From: Amycolatopsis nigrescens CSC17Ta-90
GTDB lineage: Bacteria; Actinomycetota; Actinomycetes; Mycobacteriales; Pseudonocardiaceae
Assembly (NCBI RefSeq): GCF_000384315.1
Contig: NZ_ARVW01000001.1
Span: 8,725,001 to 8,789,000, forward strand
Direction: 5' to 3'
DNA length: 64,000 nt
The notes under the pieces were generated by a model, which was not told where the DNA came from, searched no databases, and saw only the letters and a program-made list of their open reading frames with translations. The position numbers were made by a program, and so were the translations under genes. This document shows, piece by piece, positions 8,117 to 16,418 of this stretch (its first letter is position 1; each line of letters starts with the position of its first letter).

Positions 8117-8647
8117 ATGGAAAAGAAATCGTTCTTGAAGGCCGCCCTGATAGCCGTGGCGACACTGGCTTCGGTTCTCGCGGGCCCCGTCGCACAGGCC
8201 GCTCCCCTCGCCGAGGGACACGGCATGACGGCCGTCGAGGTCGCCGCCGCGAACCCCGACGTCGCCGCCCCGCCGCTCGAAGGCTGGCCCACACCGAGCC
8301 GCCGCAGCTACACGATCACCAGCTCCTGCCAGCCCTACGCCGCGGCGATCCGCCAGGGCGCGGCCGCGTGGAACGGGTTGACCGAGGGCGGCGGCACTCC
8401 GGTCGAATGCCGCAACGGCTACATCACCGACTGCGGCGGTAGCGGCCGGATCGTCGGCTGCAACTGGGGCATGGGCCAGCGCATCGCGCTGTACATGGGC
8501 GGTGTCAGCGATGACGCGCTGCTCGCCGCGCACGAATTCGGTCACGACTGGTACGGCCACTCGAATTACCGGTGCGCCGGCTGGGGCAGCCCGCAAGAGG
8601 TGATGGCTCCGTCGATGTGCGGCTTCGGAGGAACCGTCAAGGCATAG
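8117..8647 (+). CDS. Secreted small HEXXH metalloprotease-like protein (snapalysin-like)
   Basis: The 176-aa product has a clear Sec signal peptide (MEKKSFLKAALIAVATLASV...AQA, about 28 residues). The small catalytic domain carries HEFGHDWYGH followed by a downstream QEVMAP Met-turn, with several Cys. This resembles snapalysin-type (M7) secreted zinc proteases. They normally have HEXXHXXGXXD; here Gly is shifted by one and His occupies the expected third-ligand region, so it is a variant. The ATG at 8117 follows GAAGGA at 8104-8109; an ATG at 8102 overlaps that site. It is probably a secreted endopeptidase; substrate unknown. Confidence 0.65.
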   Translation: MEKKSFLKAALIAVATLASVLAGPVAQAAPLAEGHGMTAVEVAAANPDVAAPPLEGWPTPSRRSYTITSSCQPYAAAIRQGAAAWNGLTEGGGTPVECRNGYITDCGGSGRIVGCNWGMGQRIALYMGGVSDDALLAAHEFGHDWYGHSNYRCAGWGSPQEVMAPSMCGFGGTVKA

Positions 8648-8740
8648 CCGACTCCGGTACGCATCCGCGTTCAGGTGCGGGCTCGACGCTGTCGGGCCCG
8701 CACTTCGCGGTGCCGCCGGAGTGATCCAGCCCTCCCCGAC

Positions 8741-8771
8741 TTGACCTCAACTTAGCTTCAGGTTTCAGAAT
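8741..8771 (+). promoter_or_regulatory. MerR-type promoter with a SoxR-box-like operator, leaderless
   Basis: The -35 TTGACC (8741-8746) and -10 CAGAAT (8766-8771) are separated by 19 bases, the long spacer typical of MerR-family promoters. CCTCAACTTAGCTTCAGG (8745-8762) occupies the spacer and matches the SoxR-box consensus CCTCAAGTTAACTTGAGG, as I recall it, at 15 of 18 positions. Only 6 bases separate the -10 from the GTG at 8778, so the transcript is probably leaderless. Confidence 0.6.
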
Positions 8772-8777
8772 GGGCCG

Positions 8778-9752
8778 GTGAGCACAACTACCAATCAGGT
8801 CATGCGAGCGGTTCAGGTACGACGGTTCGGGGGCCCCGACGTACTGGTGACGACCGAGGTCCCGGAGCCGGTCGCGGGTCCGGGGCAGGTGGTGATCGGG
8901 GTCGCCGTCGCGGACACCCTGTTCCTGGAGACGCAGCTCCGGACGGGCTGGGGCAGCGACGTTTTCGGCCTCGAACCGCCCTATGTGCCCGGCACCGGGG
9001 TGGCCGGGCGGGTGCTCTCCGCCGGTGAGGGGGTGGATCCCGGGCTGCTCGGCCGCGAAGTCGTCGCGGGCGTCACCGGGGGCGGGTACGCGGACAAGGT
9101 AGCGGCCCTCGCGGAGAGCGTGTTCGAGATCCCGGCCGGGCTCGGCCTGCGAGAAGCGGCGGCCCTGCAGCAGATCGGGCCGGCCGCGTTGAACGTGCTC
9201 GACGCGGCGGAGATCGCGCCGGGCGAACGGGTACTGGTCACGGCGGCGGGCGGCGGGCTCGGCAGCCTTCTCGTCCAGCTCGCGAAGGCGGCGGGTGCGC
9301 GGGTTGTCGCGGCCGCGGGCAGCGCGCGCAAACTGCGGCTCGCCGGGGAACTCGGCGCGGACGACGTGCTGGATTACTCCACTTCGGACTGGACGGCGAC
9401 CCTCGACGACGTGGACGTGGTCTTCGACGGCGCCGGCGGCCAGGTCGGCCTGGACGCCTTCGCGCGCACCGCACGGAAGGGACGCTTCTTCGCCTACGGC
9501 ATCCCTGGCGGCAACTTCGCCGGGATCGATCCGGCGGCGGCGGAAGAACGCGACATCCGGGTCAGCGGCATCGAGCTTCTCCAGTTCTCCCCGGAACAGA
9601 TCCAGCGCCTGGTCCCCCGAACCCTGGCCGCGGGGGCGGCCGGCCTGGTCAAGCCGGTCATCGGCCAGACCTTCCCGCTGACGCGCGCGGCCGACGCGCA
9701 CACCGCGATCGAGTCGAGGGAAGCCATCGGCAAGACCCTGCTGCTCATCTGA
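8778..9752 (+). CDS. Zinc-less MDR/quinone oxidoreductase-type NADPH-dependent enzyme
   Basis: The 324-aa protein is a medium-chain dehydrogenase without Zn-ligand residues: N-terminal GroES-like domain (MRAVQVRRFGGPDVLVTTEVPEP), then a Rossmann domain with VLVTAAGGGLGSLLVQLAKAAGA, the AxxGxxG variant for NADPH binding. Relatives reduce quinones or enones. The GTG at 8778 is preferred over the ATG at 8802 because a SoxR-like promoter ends 6 bases before it. That promoter suggests induction by redox-cycling compounds. A second enzyme of the same superfamily follows after 53 bases. Confidence 0.85.
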   Translation: MSTTTNQVMRAVQVRRFGGPDVLVTTEVPEPVAGPGQVVIGVAVADTLFLETQLRTGWGSDVFGLEPPYVPGTGVAGRVLSAGEGVDPGLLGREVVAGVTGGGYADKVAALAESVFEIPAGLGLREAAALQQIGPAALNVLDAAEIAPGERVLVTAAGGGLGSLLVQLAKAAGARVVAAAGSARKLRLAGELGADDVLDYSTSDWTATLDDVDVVFDGAGGQVGLDAFARTARKGRFFAYGIPGGNFAGIDPAAAEERDIRVSGIELLQFSPEQIQRLVPRTLAAGAAGLVKPVIGQTFPLTRAADAHTAIESREAIGKTLLLI

Positions 9753-9805
9753 CCCGCAGGCCGAACTCCGCACCCGAGAAGACTCCGCCCGATAAGGAAA
9801 GCCCG

Positions 9806-10753
9806 ATGGCTCAAGCAATCCGCTATGCCCGCTACGGCGGCCCCGAAGTGCTCACCCTGGACGAGATCCCCACCCCCGAACCCGGTCCCGGCGAGGTCCG
9901 GGTCGCCGTACGGGCCGCCGGCATCAACGCGATCGACTGGAAGCTCCGCAGCGGTGCCTTCGGCGAGAACGAGAAACCGGACCAGCCGGCGGGAACCGGC
10001 CTGGAGATCGCCGGGACCGTCGAGGCGCTCGGCCCCGGGGTCGAAGGCCTCACCAAGGGACAGGCCGTGTTCGGCCTGGTCGGCACCGGAGCGCTCGCCA
10101 CCCACGTGCTGAACGCCGCGGAGAACCTGGTGCCCAAGCCGGAATGGCTGAGCTTCGAGGAGGCGGTCGCGCTGCCCGTCGCCGCCGAGACGGCCCTTCG
10201 CACGCTCCGCTATCTCGGTGTCCGCGCCGGGCACACGGTGCTGGTGCACGCGGCCGCGGGTGCGGTCGGACTGGTCGCGTCGCAGCTGGCGATCGCGCGC
10301 GGTGCCACCGTGATCGGCACGGCCAGCACCGCCCGCCACGAGTTCCTGCGCGAGCTGGGGGTGCAGCCGGTCGTCTACGGCAGTGACGTCAGTGACGTCA
10401 GTGACTTCGACGAACTCGCCGCCCGGGTCCGTGCGATCGCTCCGTCCGGGATCGACCGCGTGCTCGACGCGTCCGGTCGCGGCGTGCTGGCGCTTTCCGT
10501 CGAGCTGACCGGGGATCCGCGCAGGGTGGTCACCATCGCCGACGCGAGCGCCGCCGAACACGGGGTGCGCTTCTCCAGCGGCCGCGACGGCGCCGTGCCG
10601 ATCGCCGAGGTGATGTCCGAGGTCCTCCCGCTGATCCAGCGCGGCGAACTGCGGGTCCGGGTCGCGCGCACCTTCCCGCTCGCCGGCGCGGCCGACGCGC
10701 ACCGCCTCAGCGAAACAGGTCACCTGCTCGGCAAGATCGTGATCGCCGTCTGA
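9806..10753 (+). CDS. NADP-dependent zinc-less alcohol dehydrogenase/quinone oxidoreductase-like protein
   Basis: The 315-aa protein is again a zinc-less MDR enzyme: RYARYGGPEVLTLDEIPTPEP start, GINAIDWKLRSG, then VLVHAAAGAVGLVASQLAIARGA for cofactor binding. The ATG at 9806 has AAGGAAAG upstream. It is 53 bases after its paralogue and probably co-transcribed from the SoxR-like promoter. An in-frame 9-base tandem repeat (about 10382-10407) encodes a VSDVSD stretch in a surface loop. The substrate is unknown. Confidence 0.85.
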   Translation: MAQAIRYARYGGPEVLTLDEIPTPEPGPGEVRVAVRAAGINAIDWKLRSGAFGENEKPDQPAGTGLEIAGTVEALGPGVEGLTKGQAVFGLVGTGALATHVLNAAENLVPKPEWLSFEEAVALPVAAETALRTLRYLGVRAGHTVLVHAAAGAVGLVASQLAIARGATVIGTASTARHEFLRELGVQPVVYGSDVSDVSDFDELAARVRAIAPSGIDRVLDASGRGVLALSVELTGDPRRVVTIADASAAEHGVRFSSGRDGAVPIAEVMSEVLPLIQRGELRVRVARTFPLAGAADAHRLSETGHLLGKIVIAV

Positions 10754-10831
10754 CGAATCCCGGTGCTCCATGAGAGTGGTCTCGCCTGAGCGCGCCGCGG
10801 CCGGGTCCCTGGCGGTGCCAAACTCGGGCCT

Positions 10832-11422
10832 GTGGTTGACAAAACGCTCGGCGAGACGACGAATGTGGTGGTCGTCGGCGCGGGGGTGGCCGGCCTGACG
10901 GTGGCGAACCTGTTGCGGCGCAGCGGGGTCGGTTATGTGGTGCTCGAACGGCACGGCCGCGCCCAGCTGGAGCAGCGCCAACGCGCGAGCGTGCCGCCGG
11001 ACGAGCTCACCACCTACCGGTTCGCCGACGACGTCGGCTGGTTCACGGTGCTGGCCGACGCACCGCCGCCGCGCTACCCGCTGTTCGGGATCAGCCGGCA
11101 CGGGTTCGCCGCGCACTTCGGCCGCGGCCCGTCGGCGAGCCGGTTCTACCTGCAGTGCCCGGTGGGCGACGACCCGCAGACCTGGTCCGACGAACGGGTG
11201 TAGCGGCAGCTGCGGCTACGGCTGGCCGTTGCGCGAATATTCGGCAGGTTGCCTGCGACGGGTGTGGAACGCACAGGAGTTCTCCCGATGGCTGACCGAA
11301 ACGATGTTCCACGGCCCGCGGGCCCGTTCCGGTGGCGGCTCGCCCGGTCGAGGATCGATCGGCTCTTCACCTCCGCCTCGGCCGCCGGGGCGTTCGCGGA
11401 ACTGGTGGCCGGCACCGCGTGA
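10832..11422 (+). pseudogene. Decayed 4-hydroxybenzoate 3-monooxygenase (PobA-like) gene
   Basis: Three segments of a PobA-type flavoprotein survive in order. The first is the FAD Rossmann start (VVVVGAGVAGLTVANLLRR...VVLERH). The second is the middle strand region (DDVGWFTVLADAPPPRYPLFG...RFYLQCP...WSDER), ending at the TAG at 11201-11203. The third, in other frames after it, is the C-terminal signature (YSAGCLRRVWNAQEFSRWLTETM, then RSRIDRLFTS...AFAELVAG) up to the TGA at 11420-11422. Compared with the usual roughly 390-residue enzyme, the substrate-binding middle and the GDAAH FAD motif are missing, and frames shift at least twice. It cannot encode an active hydroxylase. Confidence 0.8.
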
Positions 11423-11504
11423 CGCCGGTGCCGGCACTGATCACTGGCACTGGGACGGTCGGCCCGGGTCACGAGCCGACCGCCCCAGCATGTATCGGGA
11501 TGTC

Positions 11505-11951
11505 CTAGACGATGGTCTGGACCCGGAAGGTGGAAGCCCTGGCCGGTGCGCAGTTGAGGCTGAAGTTGTACGTGCCGACGGCCGGCAGGATGGCGCTGTT
11601 GACCGACCGTCCGTCCGTGCAGTTCACGAACACCTGGATGGCACCGGAGGTCACCCGGCAGACGAAGTCCACGACCTGGAACGGCACCCGGCTGAAGTAC
11701 CGGCAGTCGAAGACGGCGTTGATGCCGAGGTCACTGCTCTTGAGCTGCTCGCGCACGGCCTGCGACCGCGCGGAGTCGGCGGCCCAGCCCGGCGCCACCG
11801 TCGCGGACTCGCTGACGGCGGCACCGCCGCCGGACGCGGCGGACCCCACGGCCGGCGCGACGAAGAACGCGGCGAGTGCCAACGCGAGAATGAGCAAGGG
11901 CTTCATCACCATCGAGGCAATGGATTCAGATCCGACAAATGGTCGACGCAT
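11505..11951 (-). CDS. Small secreted protein of unknown function (148 aa)
   Basis: It starts MRRPFVGSESIASMVMKPLL with a hydrophobic core (LLILALALAAFFVAPAVGSA), a Sec signal peptide of about 38 residues. The ATG at 11951 is chosen because GAGGAG lies 6-7 bases before it; internal ATGs at 11912 and 11906 have no site. The mature domain of about 110 residues contains four Cys (FDCRYF, DFVCRV, VFVNCTD, FSLNCAP) that may form two disulfides. I recognise no family. It is divergent from the PucR-type regulator gene 203 bases away. Confidence 0.65.
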   Translation of the reverse strand: MRRPFVGSESIASMVMKPLLILALALAAFFVAPAVGSAASGGGAAVSESATVAPGWAADSARSQAVREQLKSSDLGINAVFDCRYFSRVPFQVVDFVCRVTSGAIQVFVNCTDGRSVNSAILPAVGTYNFSLNCAPARASTFRVQTIV

Positions 11952-12154
11952 GGCGATTCTCCTCAGCTGATTTCGTAAAACGGTTTTCCCCGCTGTGGCG
12001 ATATCGTTTCAGGATGCCGATGGCGATAGCTACGTGATTCCGCGTGAACCTCGGCCGTCCTCGCCAAGATCGAGTTGTCACTTCCGGTGATTCAGCCGGC
12101 GTCCAGTCGGCACACGTAGCCTCGTCGCCGGGAGGAGCGAGAGGGGAACCGGAG

Positions 12155-13321
12155 ATGGAAGGCCTTTTCAAGTTGTTGTGGGACCGGGTGGACGGCAACG
12201 CCCGTCGTGCGGTCGATGTCTACGTCAGGGAGCTGCCCGACTTCCGTTCGGTGGCGGAGGATGCGCGTGCCAGGGCGTCTATGCTGGATCTCGCGGTAAT
12301 GCTCAGACGCCGGGAAGTCGAGCTCGCGTCCGATGGTGCGCCTTTTACCAACAAGGATCTGGCGGTGTTGACCGCCTTTGGCGAGCAACGCGGCGCACAG
12401 GGCATTTCGCTGGGTTCCCGCCGACGGGTGTTGGATCTGCACGACGTATTAACCCTGCGAGAAATTCACGAAGCGGCCGGCCTGAACGAGGTCGACCACG
12501 TCACGGAGATGATCGGCTGGCTTCCGGTCAACGGCCTGACCGGGCACGGCGCCTATACCCGGGGTTTCCTGACCGGGCAGAAACACGCGTTGCCTTTGGT
12601 CAAACGCGTCCAAGACCTCGCCGGGACGCTGCTCGCCGACATCACCGTGGTGCCCGGCCTCGCGGAAAACCTGCACCTGACGCTCGCCGACCAGTATGTG
12701 ATCACGGTCGTGCGGCTCGGCAGCGCGCCCCTGCCGACGGGACAGCGGCGCGACGAGGTCGTCGGCACCCTGCTGAAGCGCTGGCCGGTGCCGATGACCT
12801 GGCGCGACCCCGAGGAGCTGGTGGCACTGCTCCCCTGCGACGACGCCGAAGCGGCGGAGGAACGCGCGATCTGCCTTGTCCGCGAGTTCGCGCAGCTGGT
12901 CGGGCGACCGTGCGCGACCGGTGCGGCCACCGGGCGGGTCCGCGCGCTGGCCGATACGGTCGCGCTGGCCCGCCGGATCAGCCGGGTGGCACCCGTCGAG
13001 AAGGTGCCGCGTCGCCTGCACACGATGGCCGACGTGTTCGTCGAACTCGGCGTCGCGCAGCTGCCGCAGGTCGACGAATGGCTGCGCGGTCTCGCCCGGC
13101 GGCTGGCGGGCGGCCCCGACCTGGTGGCCACGCTGGACGCCTACTACCAGCACGACATGAACCGGCTGAACACCGCCGGGGCGCTGCGCATCCACCCGAG
13201 AACGCTCGACTACCGCTTCCGCCGGGTCCGCGAGCTCGTCGGGCTGGAACCCGGTTCGCTGCAAGGCGTTCGCGTCCTCAGCGCGGTCGTCGCCCGCGTG
13301 CTCGCCGGACGCTGGAGCTGA
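12155..13321 (+). CDS. PucR/CdaR-family transcriptional regulator
   Basis: The 388-aa protein ends in the family's C-terminal helix-turn-helix: LDAYYQHDMNRLNTAGALRIHPRTLDYRFRRVRELVG, the HTH_30 motif. The middle region has a GGDEF-like diverged domain, and the N-terminal 110 residues are a helical sensor region. I take the ATG at 12155 (MEGLFKLLWDRV) after AGAGGGGA; a GTG at 12044 is in frame but lies in the divergent promoter region. PucR-type proteins are activators of catabolic or amino-acid-derived pathways. The divergent secreted-protein gene is a candidate target. Confidence 0.8.
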   Translation: MEGLFKLLWDRVDGNARRAVDVYVRELPDFRSVAEDARARASMLDLAVMLRRREVELASDGAPFTNKDLAVLTAFGEQRGAQGISLGSRRRVLDLHDVLTLREIHEAAGLNEVDHVTEMIGWLPVNGLTGHGAYTRGFLTGQKHALPLVKRVQDLAGTLLADITVVPGLAENLHLTLADQYVITVVRLGSAPLPTGQRRDEVVGTLLKRWPVPMTWRDPEELVALLPCDDAEAAEERAICLVREFAQLVGRPCATGAATGRVRALADTVALARRISRVAPVEKVPRRLHTMADVFVELGVAQLPQVDEWLRGLARRLAGGPDLVATLDAYYQHDMNRLNTAGALRIHPRTLDYRFRRVRELVGLEPGSLQGVRVLSAVVARVLAGRWS

Positions 13322-13488
13322 GCGGTCGTTCTCGGCTGTTGACCTTCAGCTGGACGCCCTACCGCGATATCGGCCAGACGGCCCCTGGTGAAGCACCTTC
13401 GCCCGTGGCACGGTGAATGGCTGACGAACAATTGCCGGCCGGATCGGCGGCCTCAGGTCGTGTGGCCGGGCGAAGTCAGGGGGATCCT

Positions 13489-14937
13489 TTGCGACGGCTT
13501 CTGAAGGTGCTCGGGCGTGCCGTGCTGGCCGCGGCGATCACCGGCACGGTACTGGTCGCTCCTGCCACCGCGCAGGCGGCGGAACCCCCGGCCCCTCTGC
13601 TGTACGACTACGTCATGCGACCCGCCACGAACCAGAAGGCGTTGAAGGAGCGGGCAGACCAGCTCAGGGCTGAGATACCCAGGGTGGGGGTGAAACAGCT
13701 GCTGGCAGATGCCAACCGGCAGGGCGAGGTCGATGAGGGCGGCATCTGCAATCCTGACGCGGGCGGCGACACGGTGAAGATGAGCATCTGCTTCCAGTCC
13801 GACGACAACGGTGGCGGTGACCGGACCGAGTGGTGGCCGCAGGGCGTGTCCACGGTGGCCGACGCGCAGGACGACCTGGAGTGGAACGGCACCCAGCCGA
13901 TTCTGGTCAGCTGGTACCAGGACAACAAGGACCACGAGAACCCCGGCCCTGACGAGTGCCTGTTCAAACAGCCGGACAAGGACGATCCGTCGACGCAGCG
14001 GTGCATCAAGGGTGTCCGGCTCACCTTCATGAACCCGGACAACGGCAAGTACCGGCATGTGTTGCTGGTCTACCCGTTCATCAACGAGTCCGGTAACGCC
14101 ACCTACATGAGCGTGCGCCCCAAACAAGAATATTCGCGACTGGAGTCGCTGCACGCCGGGGGAATCGCCTGGTATGGCAACTACCTGTACGTGGCCGACA
14201 CCGCTCGCGGGTTCCGGGTCTTCGACATGCGCTACATCCTGGATCTCCAGGCCACCGACAAGGGCGACACCACGACCGTGAACCGGATCGGCAGGCAGGA
14301 AGGAAAGTACTACGCACACGGCTACCGCTACATCATGCCCGAGGTCGGCGCCTTCTCGAACGTCCTGCCGTGGAAGGGGGATCAGCGCTGCGACGGCAAC
14401 TACGGCGACGAGGGCCCTGGGGCCACCTCGTACGTGTCGGTCGACCGCAGCGGCATCGACCACCTGGTCACCGGCGAGTACTGCGACGCGAAGGAACACG
14501 GCCCCGACCCCGGCCGGGTGGCCAGCTGGGCCCTGGACGGCAACTCCGGCAGGCCGAAGCTGACCGTCGGCTCCTATGTCGACGACGACTCCCTGGTCAC
14601 CACCAGCGATGCCCAGTGGTACGCCGACACCGCGTACCGGCTGCCGTTGCACAACATCCAGGGAGCGCTCCGCTACGACGGGTCCTTCTGGCTCAGCCGT
14701 AGCCAGGGCGCGGACAGCAACGGCGTCCTGCATCCGACGAAGAAGGTCGACACCGGTACCGGCTCCACGGGTGTGCTCGACACGACCGTGCCTGTGCAAC
14801 CGATGAGCAGAGGACCGGAAGACCTGTCGTACTGGCCACCGGGCAGCGGTTCCCGCAGCGGCATCTGGACCGTGGCCGAGCATCCGGGCCGGCGGATGCT
14901 CTACAACCTCGAAGTCCCGGTCAGCCTCGGTCCATGA
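13489..14937 (+). CDS. Large secreted protein of unknown function, possible beta-propeller
   Basis: A TTG at 13489 is preferred because AGGGGGA (13478-13484) lies 4-5 bases before it and translation then starts directly with a classical signal peptide (RRLLKVLGRAVLAAAITGT...TAQA). An in-frame ATG at 13417 has no ribosome site. The mature protein, about 450 residues, is rich in Trp, Tyr, Asp and Gly, with blade-like segments (GIAWYGNYLYVADTARGFRV, WALDGNSGRPKLTVGSY, GALRYDGSFWLSRSQG). These resemble a secreted propeller or lectin-like fold. The family is unknown to me. It is convergent with the amidohydrolase gene. Confidence 0.65.
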   Translation: MRRLLKVLGRAVLAAAITGTVLVAPATAQAAEPPAPLLYDYVMRPATNQKALKERADQLRAEIPRVGVKQLLADANRQGEVDEGGICNPDAGGDTVKMSICFQSDDNGGGDRTEWWPQGVSTVADAQDDLEWNGTQPILVSWYQDNKDHENPGPDECLFKQPDKDDPSTQRCIKGVRLTFMNPDNGKYRHVLLVYPFINESGNATYMSVRPKQEYSRLESLHAGGIAWYGNYLYVADTARGFRVFDMRYILDLQATDKGDTTTVNRIGRQEGKYYAHGYRYIMPEVGAFSNVLPWKGDQRCDGNYGDEGPGATSYVSVDRSGIDHLVTGEYCDAKEHGPDPGRVASWALDGNSGRPKLTVGSYVDDDSLVTTSDAQWYADTAYRLPLHNIQGALRYDGSFWLSRSQGADSNGVLHPTKKVDTGTGSTGVLDTTVPVQPMSRGPEDLSYWPPGSGSRSGIWTVAEHPGRRMLYNLEVPVSLGP

Positions 14938-14946
14938 CCGTCCGGG

Positions 14947-16269
14947 TCAGGCGAACAGCCGTGGTGGCTCGCCCGCGGCCGCGTAGAGGTGATCGCGGGA
15001 AGCCTCGATCGCCCGGCGCAGGCCGGCCAGGTCGACGTCGGTCAGCACTCCCCCGCGTTTGCGCACCTTGCCCGCGACGAGCACGGTGTCGACGTTGGAC
15101 CGCTCCATCAGGGTGACCACGGCGCCGGGCACGTTGTTCAGCGGCATGACGTTCAGCGCGTCCGCGCGCAGCAGGATGACGTCGGCCTCCTTGCCGGGGG
15201 TGAGGGTGCCCACCCGGTCGGCGAGCTGGGCGGTGCGAGCTCCTTCGACGGTGGCGAAGCGGAGCACCTCACGAGGAGTCAGCAGTGCCGGCAGGTCGTC
15301 CTCGCCGGCCAGTGAGCGCTCGTGCACGAAGGCGCGCTGAAGCGTGTAGACCGAGCGCAGCTGGGTGAAGAAGTCGGCCGTCATGGTGCATTCGACGTCC
15401 ACGCTGAGCGACGGCTGCACGCCCATTTCCAGCGCCTTCAGGATCGGCGGCATACCGTGGCGCATCGACATCTCGATGGGCACCGCGAGGGAGACGCCGC
15501 CACCGCTGTCCCGGATCGCCGCCCATGCCTCATCCGACAGGCCGGTCGCGTGGATGTACTCGTTGTCCGGCCCGAGCATGCCTTCCCTGCTCAGCTGGAC
15601 GAGGAGTTCCGATGCGCCGTACTGCCCGAGCACGTGCGAGACGATCGGCAGACCGAGTTCGCGCGCCAGGTTCCACTGCGCCCGGAACTCGCCCTGCGGC
15701 TCGGCGCTGAGGCCCAGCGTCAGGAGCTGGTCCTTACCCGGGAAGTACTGGCGCGTCAGCCTTTTCAGCTCCCGCTCGTAGTCGACGACCTGCCCGTCGA
15801 TGACGGGGTAGGTGGAGTAGGTGAACAGCGTGCGCCGGCCGGCCTCGGCGAGACCCTCGATCGCCGCGTCCGTGTGCTCCGGGGACAGGCTGATCTGCGA
15901 GGTGTCGACCGCCGTGGTCACCCCCGCGTCGAGCTGGCTGACCGACGCGACGAGCTCGGCGATGCGGACGTCCTCCGGGCGGTAAAGCGGCGACATCTTG
16001 CGGTTGACGAACTCGAAGTAGCCGCTCAGCATGCCTTCCGGCAACGCACCGCGCAGCGCCGCCTGGTACTGGTGGTGGTGGGTGTCGACGAAGCCGGGCA
16101 TGACGATGGTGCCGGTCGCGTCGATCACCTCCGCGGTCGCCTCCAGATTCGGCCCCACGGCGAGGATCTTCGTCCCCTCGGTCAGCACGTCGGCCACCTC
16201 GAAGTCGCCGATCACCGGGTCCATGCTCAGCACCGAGCCGCCCCTGATCAGATAGCGGTCTTCCCTCAT
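14947..16269 (-). CDS. Metal-dependent amidohydrolase (TrzN/guanine-deaminase-like subtype)
   Basis: The 440-aa protein has an N-terminal beta-sandwich (RGGSVLSMDP), then GFVDTHHHQYQAALRG with the HxH metal site (His64-66). Later metal/substrate His occur in VSHVLGQYG and EYIHATGLS, and an Asp in LSVDVECTM. A C-terminal LTPGKEADVILL closes the sandwich. This is the ATZ/TRZ-like amidohydrolase family, which deaminates or hydrolyses purine, pyrimidine or triazine-like rings. The start has GAGGGGA in good position. It is divergent from a TetR gene across two operator copies shared with the molybdenum hydroxylase locus. Confidence 0.8.
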   Translation of the reverse strand: MREDRYLIRGGSVLSMDPVIGDFEVADVLTEGTKILAVGPNLEATAEVIDATGTIVMPGFVDTHHHQYQAALRGALPEGMLSGYFEFVNRKMSPLYRPEDVRIAELVASVSQLDAGVTTAVDTSQISLSPEHTDAAIEGLAEAGRRTLFTYSTYPVIDGQVVDYERELKRLTRQYFPGKDQLLTLGLSAEPQGEFRAQWNLARELGLPIVSHVLGQYGASELLVQLSREGMLGPDNEYIHATGLSDEAWAAIRDSGGGVSLAVPIEMSMRHGMPPILKALEMGVQPSLSVDVECTMTADFFTQLRSVYTLQRAFVHERSLAGEDDLPALLTPREVLRFATVEGARTAQLADRVGTLTPGKEADVILLRADALNVMPLNNVPGAVVTLMERSNVDTVLVAGKVRKRGGVLTDVDLAGLRRAIEASRDHLYAAAGEPPRLFA

Positions 16270-16298
16270 CGCGGTTCCCCTCAGCAGATCCAAGTAAA

Positions 16299-16338
16299 CG
16301 GATAGAAATCCACTTATAGGAAATCGGATAACGATCCG
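16299..16338. promoter_or_regulatory. Two operator copies, CGGAT-N4-ATCC(G/A), in a divergent promoter
   Basis: CGGAT-AGAA-ATCCA (16299-16312) and CGGAT-AACG-ATCCG (16325-16338) lie 26 bases centre to centre between the divergent amidohydrolase and TetR genes. The identical core occurs twice at 23451-23499 between another TetR gene and its divergent operon. A TTATAGG (16314-16320) between the copies could be a -10. Confidence 0.65.
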
Positions 16339-16418
16339 CTTGTCAACAGGTCGCGGGGAGCCGCTCCCGGCTACCGTGACCGCCGTTGGCGCACACCGGC
16401 ACGAGGAGGGGATTCGCG

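Noticed and set aside
10382..10407. Tandem 9-base repeat considered as a CRISPR or regulatory repeat
   Set aside because: It is in frame within a coding sequence, with no spacers, and simply encodes repeated Val-Ser-Asp residues.
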